Shown here: one piece after another, positions 6,397 to 13,341 of the stretch | How positions within the stretch are numbered: the first letter of the stretch is position 1 | Layout of the letters: the number at the start of each line of letters is the position of its first letter | IMG/VR virus record: IMGVR_UViG_3300021437_000046 | Location: 1 to 40,459 of that record | Reading direction: 5' to 3' (one strand) | DNA from: a virus | DNA length: 40,459 nucleotides | The notes under the pieces: model-generated | Told to the model about the DNA's origin: nothing | The model's database searches: none | What the model saw: only the letters and a program-made list of their open reading frames with translations | Program-made: the position numbers and the translations under genes

Positions 6397-6467
6397 TGTA
6401 CTGGCTGTATGTAATGGCGTTTAACTTCTTTGATGTAGTCTATACATCAATCTTCAAGGAGGGTTAA
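6396..6467 (+). CDS. tiny hydrophobic peptide (23 aa)
   Basis: The start overlaps the preceding stop (TAATG). The product MYWLYVMAFNFFDVVYTSIF plus KEG is aromatic-rich and membrane-like. Its last codons (AAGGAGGGT) form the ribosome-binding site of the next gene, so it may serve as a coupling leader. Confidence 0.4.
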   Translation: MYWLYVMAFNFFDVVYTSIFKEG

Positions 6468-6863
6468 ATGAGTACCCCTATTACTCCTCATTTTAAGCTA
6501 GAGGAATTTGCCTGTCATTGCTGCGGGAAATTGCCTATTAATACTACGCAGCTTCAGAAGTTGTGCTATGGACTTGAGAAGCTGAGAGCAGCATTTTATC
6601 CAGAGGGGCTTATTATCGTTTCTGGGGCTAGGTGTCGGGCCAACAATAACTCAGTAGGAGGTGCTCAGAACTCTATGCACCTCCTACCTAACTCATGCGC
6701 TGCCGATGTGAGCCCTGTAGCGACATACTCGCAGGTACGTGCCCTCAAGGTGTTCACAGGGATCGGAGTTAATAAGTCGACCGGTCTCGTGTCTCACGTG
6801 GACTGTCGCAAGGGTAATGTGTCGGCAGTAAATCCCGTGACGTGGCAGTACGCGAACCGCTAG
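6468..6863 (+). CDS. M15-family D,D- or L,D-carboxypeptidase (endolysin-type)
   Basis: 131 residues. Residues SGARCRANNN, then SMHLLPNSCAADV and SHVDC match the zinc-binding core of peptidase M15A (His and Asp of H-x(6)-D type and the distal His-x-Asp). Family members cut the stem peptides of peptidoglycan. It starts FKLEEFACHCCG, a common N-terminus in phage M15 enzymes. No signal peptide is visible, so it would need a holin or reach the wall from outside. With the lysozyme-like gene nearby it makes a two-enzyme wall-cleavage set. An 11-bp hairpin (6654-6664 with 6677-6687) spans the active-site codons. Confidence 0.85.
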   Translation: MSTPITPHFKLEEFACHCCGKLPINTTQLQKLCYGLEKLRAAFYPEGLIIVSGARCRANNNSVGGAQNSMHLLPNSCAADVSPVATYSQVRALKVFTGIGVNKSTGLVSHVDCRKGNVSAVNPVTWQYANR

Positions 6864-6877
6864 TCATGTGGTATGCT

Positions 6878-7020
6878 CTTCACCAGAAAGAGAAACTGGT
6901 GAAGCAGCGCACGTAGTAGCCAGGGTTTCTCGAACACCACCCTGGTGAAGAAGCGACAGAGTAACCAGGGATCTCGACAGAAAAGGTCGGGTAACCTACA
7001 GGGTTACCCGACCTTTTCTG
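6878..7020 (+). ncRNA. candidate structured small RNA
   Basis: The 171-bp gap between the M15 and HNH genes has no frame but much structure. CTTCACCAG/CTGGTGAAG form a hairpin at 6878-6904. An imperfect repeat of about 35-39 bases (CTGGTGAAG-AGCG...CCAGGG-TCTCGA) occurs at 6896-6934 and about 6944-6976. A TATGCT -10-like box lies at 6872-6877, just upstream. The region ends in a 19-bp intrinsic terminator. Promoter-like box, repeated domains and terminator together suggest an independent RNA of about 140 nt. It could equally be a 3' UTR of the M15 transcript. Confidence 0.4.
6978..7020. terminator. strong 19-bp hairpin terminator
   Basis: CAGAAAAGGTCGGGTAACC and GGTTACCCGACCTTTTCTG are perfect complements around TACAG. 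The arm ends in CCTTTT on either strand, so it can work in both directions. It separates the lysis-like block from the HNH/recombination block. Confidence 0.85.
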
Positions 7021-7033
7021 CTTAGGAGATAAT

Positions 7034-7594
7034 ATGCTTTGCTACTGTATGCTAGGATTTATGGAAGAATGCCCGAATAAGGACTCCGGCGGGTGCGCTC
7101 CCGACCCCAGGGACGACCCCGGGGATGCCCCGCCAGAGGGCACAGGGGGCGATTTCCCGGCCTCGCGGGGGCTCAAGGTGGACTTGGGTGTTGCCGATGT
7201 GAAAAGCACGGGCAGGAAGCGTGCTGTACTTGCAAAGCCTATTAAACCGGGCGCTCCGTGTGAGTGGTTGGGGTTGAGGTATGCAGGGGGCGGCGCTATT
7301 CCTATAGTCGGGTGCTTGGAGGGTACTCAAACTAATATCCATCACGGCCCTGACAAGAATACTCTGAATAATAGGCAGTCTAACCTACATGCCATCTGTA
7401 GCGAGTGCCATAATAGGTGGCATACGCTTAATGATAGCTACTACCCGGAGGAGAATCCCGGAGAAGAGTGGCTTCCGGAGCCTACTGTAGCCCATAGTAT
7501 AGAACCTGCTACAGATGAGGATAAGCTTAGAAATGACATATACTGGAACACTAAGAAGGGCGATAGGGAAGATGAATACGGAAGCTGGCGCTGA
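7034..7594 (+). CDS. HNH endonuclease
   Basis: 186 residues after TAGGAGATA. The C-terminal half carries the HNH pattern: CEWLG, then IHHGPDKNTLNNRQSNL, ICSECHNRWH, with the His-His pair, the Asn and the final His plus zinc-ligand Cys residues. Such nucleases cut dsDNA. In phages they may be homing enzymes or assist packaging. The N-terminal 45 residues are Pro/Gly/Asp-rich, encoded by unusually GC-rich DNA (about 7085-7190), suggesting a foreign insertion. One of the zinc Cys codons lies in a CTGTAGCG copy. Confidence 0.85.
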   Translation: MLCYCMLGFMEECPNKDSGGCAPDPRDDPGDAPPEGTGGDFPASRGLKVDLGVADVKSTGRKRAVLAKPIKPGAPCEWLGLRYAGGGAIPIVGCLEGTQTNIHHGPDKNTLNNRQSNLHAICSECHNRWHTLNDSYYPEENPGEEWLPEPTVAHSIEPATDEDKLRNDIYWNTKKGDREDEYGSWR

Positions 7595-7733
7595 GTTTGA
7601 CGCCACTCGTAAGCAGCTTATTAGGGCGGCTGCACTTGAGGCTGCTACTAATCTCAAGTGTGGTACAATTGACGAGTTGCTGAGTGCGGCAAATACTATT
7701 GAGGCATACCTTACTGTCGGTATGGGAGAGTAA
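7572..7733 (+). CDS. hypothetical helical protein (53 aa)
   Basis: ATG 7572 overlaps the HNH 3' end, with AGGGAAG directly upstream. The product begins MNTEAGAEFDATRKQLIRAA and looks like two helices. It lies two bases before the start of the RecB-like nuclease. No family was recognised. Confidence 0.55.
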   Translation: MNTEAGAEFDATRKQLIRAAALEAATNLKCGTIDELLSAANTIEAYLTVGMGE

Positions 7734-7734
7734 T

Positions 7735-8577
7735 TTGGCTATCTCGAATAGTGAGGCAGCTACTTTCAACGAATGTGAACAAAAATGGAAGTACGCCTTC
7801 GTAGATAAGCTTGCTAAACGGAGGAAGAGCCAGGCGCTTAATCGAGGAATTGTTGGCCACGAACTTATGGCCGTGTTCTTCAGCTCGTTGAAGAACACAC
7901 ACGACTGGGATTACGCTATGGAGTCCCTATTTGATGCCTCTATTAAGCTATCTAGTGATAGCGACCCCGATAGAGCATCCACTGCCTCCTATCTGGTTAA
8001 TACTATCGTGTCCTCTCTTAATTACTATAAGCAGCGTATTCTTAGTTGGGAAATTATATCGGTAGAAGAGGCCTATAGAGTAAACCTAGGCGACTTGGGC
8101 GATGGAATTACATATAATTTCAAAGTAGATCTGCTAGTAAGAGAGAATGGAGGCCTTATAAAGGTAATTGACTTCAAGTTTGTATACGACTTCTATAGTG
8201 ATGAGCAAGTAGACCTTCTTCCTCAGCTACCTCTATATGTAGGAGGGCTTAGGGCCTCAGGTATCCCTGTAGCGAGAGCTTACTATATGTTTATTCGCTA
8301 CAGGAATGTCAAGGAGTTGGGAGAGGGAAATAGATTCCTTCTCCGGCATGTAAATCCTAGTCATAGTAGGATTATACGAGCGTTCAAGGACATTATTCAA
8401 ACATCTGAGGTTATTGAGTTCAGGCGAGACAGAGTACCTAGGCGTATGCCATCCACACAGGGGTGCAAGATGTGTAGCTTCAAGCAACTCTGTGTAGCGG
8501 AACTTAATGACGTTGATACCAGTATCATGCGTGCTGAAGATTATGTTACTTCTGACTACGGGTATGGAGAAGAGTAA
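7735..8577 (+). CDS. Cas4/RecB-like PD-(D/E)XK exonuclease
   Basis: 280 residues from TTG 7735 (GGGAGAG upstream). It starts AISNSEAATFNECEQKWKYA, the classic opening of RecB-family nucleases with the first Fe-S Cys. The active-site strands follow: KVDLLV, IKVIDFKF (the D-x-K signature) and QLPLYVGGL. The last Cys residues (CKMCSFKQLC) complete a four-Cys Fe-S cluster as in Cas4/AddB. It likely resects DNA ends for the Sak4/ssDNA-binding recombination pair downstream. Hairpins of 10-bp arms lie at 7873-7898 and 8266-8304; the latter is built from two opposed motif copies. Confidence 0.88.
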   Translation: MAISNSEAATFNECEQKWKYAFVDKLAKRRKSQALNRGIVGHELMAVFFSSLKNTHDWDYAMESLFDASIKLSSDSDPDRASTASYLVNTIVSSLNYYKQRILSWEIISVEEAYRVNLGDLGDGITYNFKVDLLVRENGGLIKVIDFKFVYDFYSDEQVDLLPQLPLYVGGLRASGIPVARAYYMFIRYRNVKELGEGNRFLLRHVNPSHSRIIRAFKDIIQTSEVIEFRRDRVPRRMPSTQGCKMCSFKQLCVAELNDVDTSIMRAEDYVTSDYGYGEE

Positions 8578-8765
8578 TGAACGAGTACATTATTGAGGTT
8601 CGAGTTGTAACTAGTAGTGATAACGGCAGTAATCAGAGTGTATTCTATATCGAAGATGACGACAGAAATAGGGCTATCCTTAGGGCCGATGCCATGTTGA
8701 GGTTCTCTATCCCCTCGGATAAGGCTTCGGCATACCGTATCCCTAAGAAAAGGGAAGGTAACTAA
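8577..8765 (+). CDS. hypothetical small protein (62 aa)
   Basis: ATG overlaps the preceding stop (TAATG-type). The product starts MNEYIIEVRVVTSSDNGSNQ and has alternating hydrophobic strands, then a helix with RADAMLRF. It sits between the nuclease and the ATPase, so a recombination accessory role is possible. No family was recognised. Confidence 0.6.
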   Translation: MNEYIIEVRVVTSSDNGSNQSVFYIEDDDRNRAILRADAMLRFSIPSDKASAYRIPKKREGN

Positions 8766-9577
8766 TGGCTACAGGGGAAGAACTCCTTAACTCCCTCCTT
8801 GACAGCATGGCCCCTATGGAGGAAAATTCCCCCATGGCTAGGGTTATGCTTTACGGTAACTCTGGAGTAGGTAAGACAGTACTTGCGCTTAGGGTCGCTC
8901 AGGAACTTATTAATCCTGGGGAAAAGATTTTGTATATTGATTTTCGGGAAGGATTCACAACTGTTGCGGTGAATAGCATGTGGACTAGTCTCAGGAAAAA
9001 CGTAGTCCGCATGCGCTACACGGGTCTCGCTCAGATGACTTCTCTAGCTATGGCTATGGAAGCCAAGGTGCCAGCTGTAGCGGACTTCAAGGTACTTATT
9101 CTTGACGAGTCTAGTAGTATGGCAGATAGGGAAGTATCCCACGTCTGCCAGAATAGAGCTAAGAAGGATGCTACTAAGGATCCGGATGAGCCGAAGCTTC
9201 CGGACATGGGTGTAGCGAGCACTCGCTACAGGAATATGGTAGACTCTCTTGAAAGTCTACCTATTCATATTATTCATGTCGCTCATGAACGTGTGGATAA
9301 GGATGACCGAAGCGTTACCGTTACGGGACCGGCGTTCATGCCGGGACTTAGTGGTAAGCTTAGAGAGAACCAACAGATCGTAGCGCGAGTTACCGCTACG
9401 GAGACCGACGGTGGTACGATTAGGTCATGCACTGTGCAGCCCACGATGCGGGTAGTTGCTAAGACCCGCATTCATGGTCTTCCATCAGAAGTAACGTTTG
9501 ACCATCTGGTAGACGCTGTTAAGGCGTTTACCGACAAGCATATCGATATCACAGATCCTGCCATTATTACGGAGTAG
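8765..9577 (+). CDS. Sak4-like RecA-fold ATPase (recombination)
   Basis: 270 residues. Walker A GNSGVGKT is at about residues 31-38 and Walker B VLILDESSS at about 113. The short single-domain RecA-like layout and the DUF669-type partner just downstream fit the phage Sak4/AAA_24 group, which promotes ssDNA annealing. Alternatives such as a DnaB-like motor are less likely because no other helicase domains are present. The start overlaps the previous stop. A hairpin formed by opposed motif copies (9211-9230) lies within. Confidence 0.82.
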   Translation: MATGEELLNSLLDSMAPMEENSPMARVMLYGNSGVGKTVLALRVAQELINPGEKILYIDFREGFTTVAVNSMWTSLRKNVVRMRYTGLAQMTSLAMAMEAKVPAVADFKVLILDESSSMADREVSHVCQNRAKKDATKDPDEPKLPDMGVASTRYRNMVDSLESLPIHIIHVAHERVDKDDRSVTVTGPAFMPGLSGKLRENQQIVARVTATETDGGTIRSCTVQPTMRVVAKTRIHGLPSEVTFDHLVDAVKAFTDKHIDITDPAIITE

Positions 9578-9581
9578 ACTA

Positions 9582-10061
9582 ATGTCCATGTTTGACTTTA
9601 CCTTTGAGGGCGTAACTCCAGCGTCTTTTGCCGTTCCCGGAGGTACGTATAACGCTATCATCTCTGACGTTAACGTTAAGCCAACAGCTAGCGGGTATAA
9701 CGGATTTAATATTACGTTCACTGTCGTGGACGGGGAATACGAGAATCGTACTATTAGGCAGTGGCTCAGGCTGCCCAGTCCGAACACTAAGCCTTGGACT
9801 TCTGCTAACGGTAGGGTAGTGTCTCCAGAGAAGCAGAATGAAGATGCTAAGTCTAAGCTTCTTAGGTTTCTTTTGGATATTGGACTTACTCAGGATCAGA
9901 CCGATAGCGTGAACGCTGATATGCTTATCGGTAGGTCCGTACTTGTTACGGTACGGCCGCGCAAGGATGACCCTGGTAATGTAAATGTTACTAAGGTTCA
10001 GGGTACTGATAGCCCATTTGATACCGGGCAGCCTACCGGCAATCCGTTCCTCTCTATGTGA
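9582..10061 (+). CDS. DUF669-type ssDNA-binding protein
   Basis: 159 residues. The N-terminal strand-rich domain ([35 protein letters not shown]) and the acidic/Pro-rich end GNPFLSM match DUF669-like phage proteins, which act as single-stranded DNA-binding partners of Sak4 ATPases. Gene order (nuclease, small protein, ATPase, this protein) supports a recombination or replication-fork role. It starts four bases after the ATPase stop. Confidence 0.78.
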   Translation: MSMFDFTFEGVTPASFAVPGGTYNAIISDVNVKPTASGYNGFNITFTVVDGEYENRTIRQWLRLPSPNTKPWTSANGRVVSPEKQNEDAKSKLLRFLLDIGLTQDQTDSVNADMLIGRSVLVTVRPRKDDPGNVNVTKVQGTDSPFDTGQPTGNPFLSM

Positions 10062-10093
10062 TAAATAGTCCAACGCTAACAAGGAGCTATACA

Positions 10094-10693
10094 ATGCGTA
10101 AGACTGCTATCGTTATTGCAGCAACTATTCTCGCTGTTGCCGGAACTACCGCAGCCACTGCTGCTCCCGCTACAGTTAAGGCCGCTAAGACTGTTACTGG
10201 ACCCCGCGGCCCGCAGGGTATTCAGGGTATTCAGGGTATTCGCGGACTCCAGGGTATTCGCGGACTCCAGGGTATTCAGGGTATTCCCGGTGTAGCTGGC
10301 AAGGACGGCGCTACTGGGGCTATCGGCGCTACGGGAGCTGTCGGACCTCAGGGTATTCAGGGACCTCAGGGTATTCAGGGGCCCGCCGGTCCTGAGAGTA
10401 TTGTTAGGCGCTGCGGTACTGTAGAGGTTAACGCCGACTACGAGGCTCTTCCTGCTAGTGACCGGCGTCTCACTATTACCGGCCTTCCGGCATTCGCCAG
10501 TACCGGTTCGTACGATCTCACGGCTAACAACGCACTTGGTATCCCGGACGGCTTTCTGGCAGCCATTGATGTGGTCGCCATTCCCCGAATCAATGGTCAG
10601 ACGACAGCTATGTTCCGTATCAAGCCTTCTGGCTTCAACGGAACTGAGTCCTATTCCCTCAGGGTCTGCGACTTCGCTCTTAGTCTTGGCTGA
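10094..10693 (+). CDS. secreted collagen-like protein
   Basis: 199 residues from ATG 10094, with AAGGAG upstream. It has a clear signal peptide ([20 protein letters not shown] ending ATAA), with no lipobox Cys. About 25 Gly-X-Y triplets follow ([20 protein letters not shown] and similar), interrupted by [12 protein letters not shown]-terminal domain of about 85 residues with two Cys could nucleate a trimer. Collagen-like repeats are common in phage fibres, but those lack signal peptides. Here export by the infected host is predicted. It is isolated from the structural genes, so it behaves like a moron gene. The repeats are nearly identical at DNA level. Confidence 0.85.
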   Translation: MRKTAIVIAATILAVAGTTAATAAPATVKAAKTVTGPRGPQGIQGIQGIRGLQGIRGLQGIQGIPGVAGKDGATGAIGATGAVGPQGIQGPQGIQGPAGPESIVRRCGTVEVNADYEALPASDRRLTITGLPAFASTGSYDLTANNALGIPDGFLAAIDVVAIPRINGQTTAMFRIKPSGFNGTESYSLRVCDFALSLG

Positions 10694-10708
10694 TACGCAG
10701 TAGCACTA

Positions 10709-10744
10709 CTTCCCTGTAGCGAGGATATTCTCGCTACAGGGAAG
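10709..10744. terminator. 15-bp hairpin made of two opposed motif copies
   Basis: CTTCCCTGTAGCGAG (10709-10723) and CTCGCTACAGGGAAG (10730-10744) pair perfectly around GATATT. Each arm is an extended copy of the genome-wide motif. It lies between the collagen-like gene and the first tRNA. It may terminate the upstream message or define the 5' end for tRNA processing. The lack of a T-tract makes simple termination uncertain. Confidence 0.55.
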
Positions 10745-10747
10745 CCA

Positions 10748-10821
10748 GGGGCGGTAGCTCAGTAGGTTAGAGCAGTAGTCTTATAAACTACCGGTCATGG
10801 GTTCAATCCCCATCCGCCCCA
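10748..10821 (+). tRNA. tRNA-Ile (anticodon UAU)
   Basis: A full cloverleaf is visible: acceptor GGGGCGG/CCGCCCC, D-stem GCTC/GAGC, anticodon stem GTAGT/ACTAC with loop CTTATAA (anticodon TAT), T-arm ATGGG-TTCAATC-CCCAT and discriminator A. The 3' CCA is not encoded. It would read AUA, a codon that is frequent by eye in the late leftward genes. Confidence 0.92.
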
Positions 10822-10831
10822 CGTATTACTT

Positions 10832-10903
10832 GGACTAGTAGCTCAGTGGAAGAGCGCTGCCTTTACACGGCAGATGTCGTAGGTTCGAACCCTACCTAGT
10901 CTA
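10832..10903 (+). tRNA. tRNA-Val (anticodon UAC)
   Basis: Cloverleaf: acceptor GGACTAG/CTAGTCT (first pair G-U), D-stem GCTC/GAGC, anticodon stem CTGCC/GGCAG with loop TTTACAC (anticodon TAC), and T-arm GTAGG-TTCGAAC-CCTAC. CCA is not encoded. It reads GUA, the Val codon contained in the main sense frame of the CTGTAGCG motif (CCT-GTA-GCG). Confidence 0.92.
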
Positions 10904-10928
10904 CTCCATACCCACTAAAGGAGGCATA

Positions 10929-11114
10929 ATGAAAATGCATACTATAATTACGTGTACCTTTGAACTCCCATTCTACTACAAGGATAACCTAGACGTAGAT
11001 GAAGATCTTAGCGCAGAAGAGGATATTTCTGATTGGATAGGCGAGTATGGTATGGATGAGACGCTACTGGATTACCTTACTACCGTTGCTGTAGCAATTA
11101 AGGAGAAGAAGTAA
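10929..11114 (+). CDS. small acidic protein (61 aa)
   Basis: AAAGGAGGCATA precedes ATG. The N-terminus is a beta strand (MHTIITCTFELPFYY), then a strongly acidic segment (DNLDVDEDLSAEEDISDW) and a helix ending in KEKK. The charge pattern recalls small DNA-mimic or inhibitor proteins, but that is speculation. A degenerate copy of its first 14 codons follows directly downstream (11111-11160). Confidence 0.6.
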   Translation: MKMHTIITCTFELPFYYKDNLDVDEDLSAEEDISDWIGEYGMDETLLDYLTTVAVAIKEKK

Positions 11115-11160
11115 GTAAAACGTATACTATTACGCGCACGTTCGAAGTACCGCGGGCCTA
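11111..11160 (+). pseudogene. degenerate partial copy of the preceding gene
   Basis: The frame GTA-AGT-AAA-ACG... translates as VSKTYTITRTFEVPRA then stops. It aligns with MKMHTIITCTFELP at the start of the 61-residue gene, with clear DNA similarity (ACGTATACTATTACGCGCAC against GCATACTATAATTACGTGTA). GGAGAAG precedes it at the right distance, but the start codon position holds GTA. It is probably a remnant of a tandem duplication. A leader peptide is a less likely alternative. Confidence 0.45.
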
Positions 11161-11170
11161 AAGGAGAAGC

Positions 11171-11554
11171 ATGCTAAAGATAATTAGCTACAATGAGCTG
11201 TCTCCGGAAGTTAGACGGTTAATCTGTACCTGTAGCAGTGATGGTACCCCATGGGGTACCAGGCCTACTATCAAGCCTGTAACTAAGCAGCTGTACGTAT
11301 GTATTAAGTGCCATAAACACAGGATACACGATGCCTACATATGTATTAGGTGTACTAAAACATTTGTGAAGAATTTCATGCATCCAGGATTTTGCTGGAA
11401 AGCGCCAGTATGTTGGGAATGCTTAGATGATAGTGATTGGTGCCACCACTGTCAGGAACAATATCCGGCTCTCTTTAGAGAAGATAAATACACAACCAAG
11501 ATAAATTATGGCCCGCCAGATAACGAAACACTGTCATTTCTCAATTCCCTGTAG
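11171..11554 (+). CDS. multi-Cys zinc-binding protein
   Basis: 127 residues after AAAGGAGAAG. Cys residues are paired as C19/C21, C44/C47, C58/C61, C81/C84 and C91/C94, plus C75 and several His, suggesting two or more zinc ribbons (CIKC...CIRC and CWEC...CHHC). It precedes the primase-helicase gene, so a role in replication or transcription is plausible. No family was recognised. A 20-bp perfect palindrome (11242-11261, centred on CCATGG) lies in its 5' part. Confidence 0.65.
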   Translation: MLKIISYNELSPEVRRLICTCSSDGTPWGTRPTIKPVTKQLYVCIKCHKHRIHDAYICIRCTKTFVKNFMHPGFCWKAPVCWECLDDSDWCHHCQEQYPALFREDKYTTKINYGPPDNETLSFLNSL

Positions 11555-11568
11555 CAAGGGGTAGCAGT

Positions 11569-13341
11569 ATGATAACAGGAGACCCAAGAGAAGATCTTAT
11601 AGAGTTCTTTACTTTAGTCTGGGGTAAAGATACTAATGGTCTTGTCTATCTTCCAGTAATTATGGAAGACGGTAATGTCAGGAAGACGTGGTATAAATGG
11701 CCAGTGCACCAAGATTTTGTAGTAAAGCACGTACTAGCTAATGCTGAGAATAGCGATGTATACTTCTCACCCGTGCTATGGAAAGAACCTAGAATAGCTA
11801 AAGATGCTGTTCTTCACACTAACGTGGTGTGGGTCGACGTAGACGGGAAGGTCCCAGATACCTGGGACCCGGTACCTCCAAACATAATAGTACAGAGTAG
11901 TAGAAGTAATAAGATTCATACGTATTGGTCGCTTAGCTCACCTATCACCGATCCATCTGTAGCGGAGTCTATAAACAGATCATTAGCGTATAAGCACGAT
12001 GCTGACCCCTCGGGCTGGGATATTGAGCAACTACTTAGACCACCCTATACTATAAACCATGGAAGAAATCTACCTACAGTACTACGTAAGATTGAACATG
12101 TATACAGTACATTAGAGGAGTTTGGAGAACTACCAAAAGTAAAAGCTGCTGTATACGAAGCAATTGATGACTCCGACCTTCCGGATATGGTAGGAATTCT
12201 AGGTAAGTATTCCTGGGATGAGGATACCCTAGAGTTGTTACAGAAAGATATGCAAGGTAGAGATAGATCCGACGCGCTTATGCGTATAGGATTTAGGTGC
12301 GCAGAGCTAGGACTAACCGATACTGAATCCTTTGCAGTACTACTACATATGGATGACAGAATTGGCAAGTTCAAGGGAAGGTCTGATAGAAAGAAGCGTC
12401 TAACAGCTATTATAGTTAGAGCTAAGACTAAGTACCCCAAACCTCTTCCTGTAGCGGAAGAGTTAACCGTATCTAGTACTGAGGAAGAGGTGAAATATAG
12501 TTACAAGTTTAAAGAATTTGTAACAGAGGACATAAAGGTAGAATGGGCGATAGACAACTTAATGGAGAAAGGAGGATGTGGTCTAATTGTCGCAGATCCT
12601 GGAGTTGGGAAGTCCCAGTTGCTTATGCAGCTGGGACTTCGTCATGTTCTGGGCAAATCTATCTTGGGGTTCGACTTCCCAGGACCTGCTACAGGGGTAC
12701 TATTTAGCCTTGAGATGTCTATAACTGGTACCCATAGGCTCCTTAGCACTATGGCTAGGGACTTTACGGAGGAAGAACTAGACGCGCTAGAGCGAGGTTT
12801 CACAGTTGTTCCTCGTGGTGAGTCTATGATTCTAGGAAGAAAAGGTAGTGGAGCTACCTTCTTTGAGTCTATCCTGAAAGAGACTACTCCAGATTTTATT
12901 CTTATAGACTCGCTACAGATGGTGCTAGACGGGGGTCCCCAGGATGATATAGCGGTAAAGGAGCTATTTGCTTACCTTGGGTTGGTTAAGAAATACTTTG
13001 GCTGCTATATATGGATAGTCCACCACCAGAGGAAACAAAGTCAAGATAGTTCTTCTAAAGCTATTAAGACTATTTCTGACGTGTTCGGCTCTGTGTATAT
13101 TACAGCTAATACGGATACTATTATAGCCCTAAGTAAGAATGACCTTAATAACCCTAAAGCAGGACTTACTCTTAGACAAGTTAAAAATAGGTATGCTGAA
13201 GAAGGTACCTGCTTTAGTATCTGGCGAACAGATAATCTATCCTTCACGAGGGAGGATTTAAGTGGAGGTACGGAATTGGGAAGTAGTGCCCCTGCTGAAA
13301 GACCAGCAAATAGGACGGCCAATAACGGACTCAATTACTAG
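11569..13341 (+). CDS. primase-helicase fusion (AEP-like + RecA-like)
   Basis: 590 residues. The N-terminal part has archaeo-eukaryotic/RepB-type primase motifs: VDVDG (89-93) for metal binding, SSRSNKIHTYW (110-120) with the Ser/His pair, and LLRPPYTINH near 155. The C-terminal part is a RepA/DnaB-type RecA-fold ATPase: ADPGVGKS (about 341-348), LFSLEMS, FILIDS (about 443) and IVHHQRK. This combines primer synthesis and helicase activity at the fork, comparable in role to T7 gp4 but with a different primase fold. It overlaps the polymerase gene by 80 bp. A 10-bp inverted repeat (12609-12640) spans the Walker A codons. Confidence 0.85.
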   Translation: MITGDPREDLIEFFTLVWGKDTNGLVYLPVIMEDGNVRKTWYKWPVHQDFVVKHVLANAENSDVYFSPVLWKEPRIAKDAVLHTNVVWVDVDGKVPDTWDPVPPNIIVQSSRSNKIHTYWSLSSPITDPSVAESINRSLAYKHDADPSGWDIEQLLRPPYTINHGRNLPTVLRKIEHVYSTLEEFGELPKVKAAVYEAIDDSDLPDMVGILGKYSWDEDTLELLQKDMQGRDRSDALMRIGFRCAELGLTDTESFAVLLHMDDRIGKFKGRSDRKKRLTAIIVRAKTKYPKPLPVAEELTVSSTEEEVKYSYKFKEFVTEDIKVEWAIDNLMEKGGCGLIVADPGVGKSQLLMQLGLRHVLGKSILGFDFPGPATGVLFSLEMSITGTHRLLSTMARDFTEEELDALERGFTVVPRGESMILGRKGSGATFFESILKETTPDFILIDSLQMVLDGGPQDDIAVKELFAYLGLVKKYFGCYIWIVHHQRKQSQDSSSKAIKTISDVFGSVYITANTDTIIALSKNDLNNPKAGLTLRQVKNRYAEEGTCFSIWRTDNLSFTREDLSGGTELGSSAPAERPANRTANNGLNY

